Shown in pieces: positions 34,413-36,331 of a DNA stretch of 36,331 nt. The translations under genes were made by a program, and so were the position numbers. Each line of letters begins with the position of its first letter. Within the stretch, counting starts at the first letter, position 1. This DNA comes from Rhodospirillaceae bacterium. GTDB lineage: Bacteria > Pseudomonadota > Alphaproteobacteria > UBA8366. The DNA lies in assembly GCA_002715005.1 (NCBI GenBank), contig PAXN01000023.1, positions 49,493-85,823 of the forward strand, written 5' to 3'. Under the pieces are notes generated by a model, which did not search any database, was not told where the DNA came from, and worked only from the letters and a program-made list of their open reading frames with translations.

Positions 34413-36331
34413 ATGCTAAATATTGTCATCGGCTGCGGCGTTCTCGCCGTGCTGTACGGAATTATTGTAAGCCGCCAAGTGTTGAGTGCGGATGCGGGAA
34501 ATGAACGGATGCAAGAAATTGCGGCGGCTATTCAAGAGGGAGCGGCGGCTTATCTTAACAGACAATACACAACGATTGGTATGGTCGGCGCGGTGATTGC
34601 TGCGATTCTCTTCTATTTATTCAACTTACATGTCGCGGTTGGCTTCATCATTGGTGCTGTTTTATCCGGTGCGGCTGGGTATATAGGAATGTATATTTCC
34701 GTGCGAGCTAACGTTAGGACCACCGAGGCAGCTACCAAAGGCCTCGCCGAAGGGCTGAAAGTTGCATATCAATCTGGTTCGGTCACGGGCATGCTGGTCG
34801 CTGGTTTGGCTTTGTTGGCGGTCGCCGTCTATTATCAGTTTTTGGTGAATGTTGGTGCTTCGGGGCGCGAAATTGTTGACCCGTTGGTCGCACTGGGTTT
34901 TGGTGCGTCATTAATCTCAATTTTTGCCCGCCTTGGTGGCGGAATCTTTACCAAAGGTGCGGACGTAGGGGCCGATTTGGTCGGAAAAGTAGAGGCCGGG
35001 ATCCCTGAAGACGATCCACGTAATCCGGCAGTAATTGCTGATAATGTTGGTGATAATGTGGGTGATTGCGCTGGTATGGCGGCTGACTTGTTCGAGACCT
35101 ATGTTGTGAGCATTGTTGCCACTATGGTCTTAGCGCAGATTTTCTTCGCCGGTGCGGCTGAGGCTAAAATGATGGCTTATCCGCTAGTGATTGGGGCAAC
35201 CTGTATTGTGACAACAATTATTGGCAATTTTTTCGTTAAGCTGGGTGCAAGCCAAAACATCATGGGTGCACTTTATAAAGGCTTTATTGTGTGCACAGTT
35301 TTATCGGCGGTTGCACTGTACTTTGTGACCGAACGGGTGATTGGGTTGGAAATTGCTTACACAATTCTGGGTCAGTCGGCGACAGGAATGGACTTGTATT
35401 ACTGTGGTCTGATTGGTCTCGTTGCAACCGGTTTGATTGTTTGGATCACCGAGTACTACACCGGTACGGAATATCGTCCAGTTCAATCGATCGCTCAAGC
35501 CTCAACGACGGGCCACGGCACCAATGTTATCCAGGGTCTCGCGATATCTATGGAGGCGACAGCTATTCCAGCAATCATTATTTGTGCCGCTATCATAGGT
35601 ACCTATTTGCTGGGAGGGCTCTTTGGTATTGCTATCGCCGTCACGAATATGTTGGCACTGGCGGGTATTGTGGTCGCTTTAGATGCCTATGGACCAGTTA
35701 CTGATAATGCTGGTGGTATCGCCGAAATGTCCGAACTGAACGAGGACGTTCGTAAAACTACCGATGCGCTGGACGCGGTAGGTAATACTACCAAGGCGGT
35801 GACCAAAGGCTACGCCATTGGGTCTGCTGGTTTGGGCGCGTTAGTACTATTCGCGGCCTATACGCAGGATTTGGCATATTTTGCCGCAAACCCCACGGAA
35901 TTCCCGTATTTCGATGGCCTTAACGTCGATTTTTCGTTATCGAACCCCTTTGTGGTCGTCGGCCTCTTTGTCGGTGGTATGCTGCCGTATCTTTTTGGCG
36001 CCATGGGTATGACGGCTGTTGGCCGGGCTGCGGGTTCGGTAGTGGTCGAAGTGCGGCGTCAATTTAAGGAAATTAAAGGCATAATGAAGGGCAAAGCAAA
36101 GCCGGAATATGGGGCCTGTGTCGATATGCTGACCAAGGCGGCAATTAAGGAAATGATTATTCCCTCAATGTTACCAGTTTTATCCCCTATCGTCCTCTTT
36201 TGGGTTATTGAAACTATTGCTGGTAAATCAGCAGCCTTCTCCGCATTAGGCGCTATGTTGCTTGGCGTCATCGTAACCGGTCTCTTTGTTGCGATCTCTA
36301 TGACTGCCGGTGGTGGAGCTTGGGATAATGC
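34413..36331 (+). CDS. hppA: Proton-translocating membrane pyrophosphatase, K+-independent type (partial, cut by window edge)
   Basis: HppA hydrolyses pyrophosphate to pump protons across the membrane. The frame runs from ATG 34413 to the right edge without a stop (639 codons visible, of about 680-700 in the family). Catalytic motifs are [20 protein letters not shown] and the following [24 protein letters not shown], which together bind magnesium-pyrophosphate. A third motif is [17 protein letters not shown]. Lys461 in [18 protein letters not shown] occupies the position that is Ala in potassium-dependent enzymes, so this one should be potassium-independent. The final visible residues GGGAWDNA start the last conserved active-site motif. 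Multiple membrane spans cover the rest. It is a common rpiB/rib-region neighbour in Rhodospirillales. Confidence 0.96.
   Translation, partial: MLNIVIGCGVLAVLYGIIVSRQVLSADAGNERMQEIAAAIQEGAAAYLNRQYTTIGMVGAVIAAILFYLFNLHVAVGFIIGAVLSGAAGYIGMYISVRANVRTTEAATKGLAEGLKVAYQSGSVTGMLVAGLALLAVAVYYQFLVNVGASGREIVDPLVALGFGASLISIFARLGGGIFTKGADVGADLVGKVEAGIPEDDPRNPAVIADNVGDNVGDCAGMAADLFETYVVSIVATMVLAQIFFAGAAEAKMMAYPLVIGATCIVTTIIGNFFVKLGASQNIMGALYKGFIVCTVLSAVALYFVTERVIGLEIAYTILGQSATGMDLYYCGLIGLVATGLIVWITEYYTGTEYRPVQSIAQASTTGHGTNVIQGLAISMEATAIPAIIICAAIIGTYLLGGLFGIAIAVTNMLALAGIVVALDAYGPVTDNAGGIAEMSELNEDVRKTTDALDAVGNTTKAVTKGYAIGSAGLGALVLFAAYTQDLAYFAANPTEFPYFDGLNVDFSLSNPFVVVGLFVGGMLPYLFGAMGMTAVGRAAGSVVVEVRRQFKEIKGIMKGKAKPEYGACVDMLTKAAIKEMIIPSMLPVLSPIVLFWVIETIAGKSAAFSALGAMLLGVIVTGLFVAISMTAGGGAWDN

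Noticed and set aside
35291-35704. 137-residue plus-strand frame inside hppA
   Set aside because: Same-strand alternate frame within the pyrophosphatase gene; Cys/Tyr/Ser-rich with no motif.

Overview
This window looks like the chromosome of an alphaproteobacterium, probably a marine or environmental member near Rhodospirillales. It has moderate GC, AT-leaning third codon positions and very AT-rich spacers. The assignment rests on gene order and gene types: NYN-rpoZ-spoT(rsh)-DUF2062-pdxJ-acpS-lepB-rnc-era-recO-parC, then bpt-RDD, hemB, a mucR/ros regulator, rpiB-glyA-nrdR-ribD-ribE-ribB(A)-ribH-nusB-thiL and hppA. No tRNA, rRNA, CRISPR array, insertion sequence or phage gene was recognised. 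The window cuts a family 5-type uracil-DNA glycosylase at the left edge and the proton-pumping pyrophosphatase gene hppA at the right edge.

Layout. 1-1221 (minus): UDG and a NYN-domain protein. 1499-11453 (plus): a dense housekeeping run with short gaps and overlaps, covering RNA polymerase omega, the single bifunctional (p)ppGpp enzyme, pyridoxine phosphate synthesis, acyl-carrier-protein activation, signal peptidase, RNase III, the Era GTPase, RecO and topoisomerase IV subunit A. 11493-15557 (minus): a motA-motB-motB'-RDD-bpt run with two tandem MotB paralogues. 15598-18522 (minus): a decaying pair, a penicillin-acylase-family gene split by one in-frame amber codon and, 4 bases downstream, a shrunken threonine ammonia-lyase remnant. 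18627-19409 (plus): an enoyl-CoA hydratase/isomerase. 19550-21959 (minus): metY-like and hemB. 22131-24120 (plus): a TauD/TfdA-type dioxygenase, a class I glutamine amidotransferase and a small conserved protein. 24200-24628 (minus): a MucR/Ros regulator with a roughly 350-base AT-rich upstream region. 25024-32143 (plus): rpiB, glyA, nrdR and a complete riboflavin set feeding into nusB and thiL. 32173-34279: a FliL-like exported protein, a small convergent hypothetical gene and an MFS transporter. 34413-end: hppA.

How the genes work together. Most of the window is core metabolism and RNA biology. RibD, riboflavin synthase, DHBP synthase and lumazine synthase give the riboflavin branch, but the C-terminal half of the RibBA-type protein lacks the zinc cysteines of GTP cyclohydrolase II, so that step is presumably encoded elsewhere. 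The stretch from the RDD gene to rpiB carries the accessory content (stator genes, pseudogenes, enoyl-CoA hydratase, MetY, dioxygenase plus amidotransferase) and is the most lineage-specific part.

I did not find a convincing wholly new system. The observations most worth following are the acylase/threonine-deaminase decay, the tandem MotB pair, the dioxygenase-amidotransferase couple of unknown substrate, and the AT-rich regions that may be MucR targets. All calls come from reading the sequence and from family knowledge; no database search was run.
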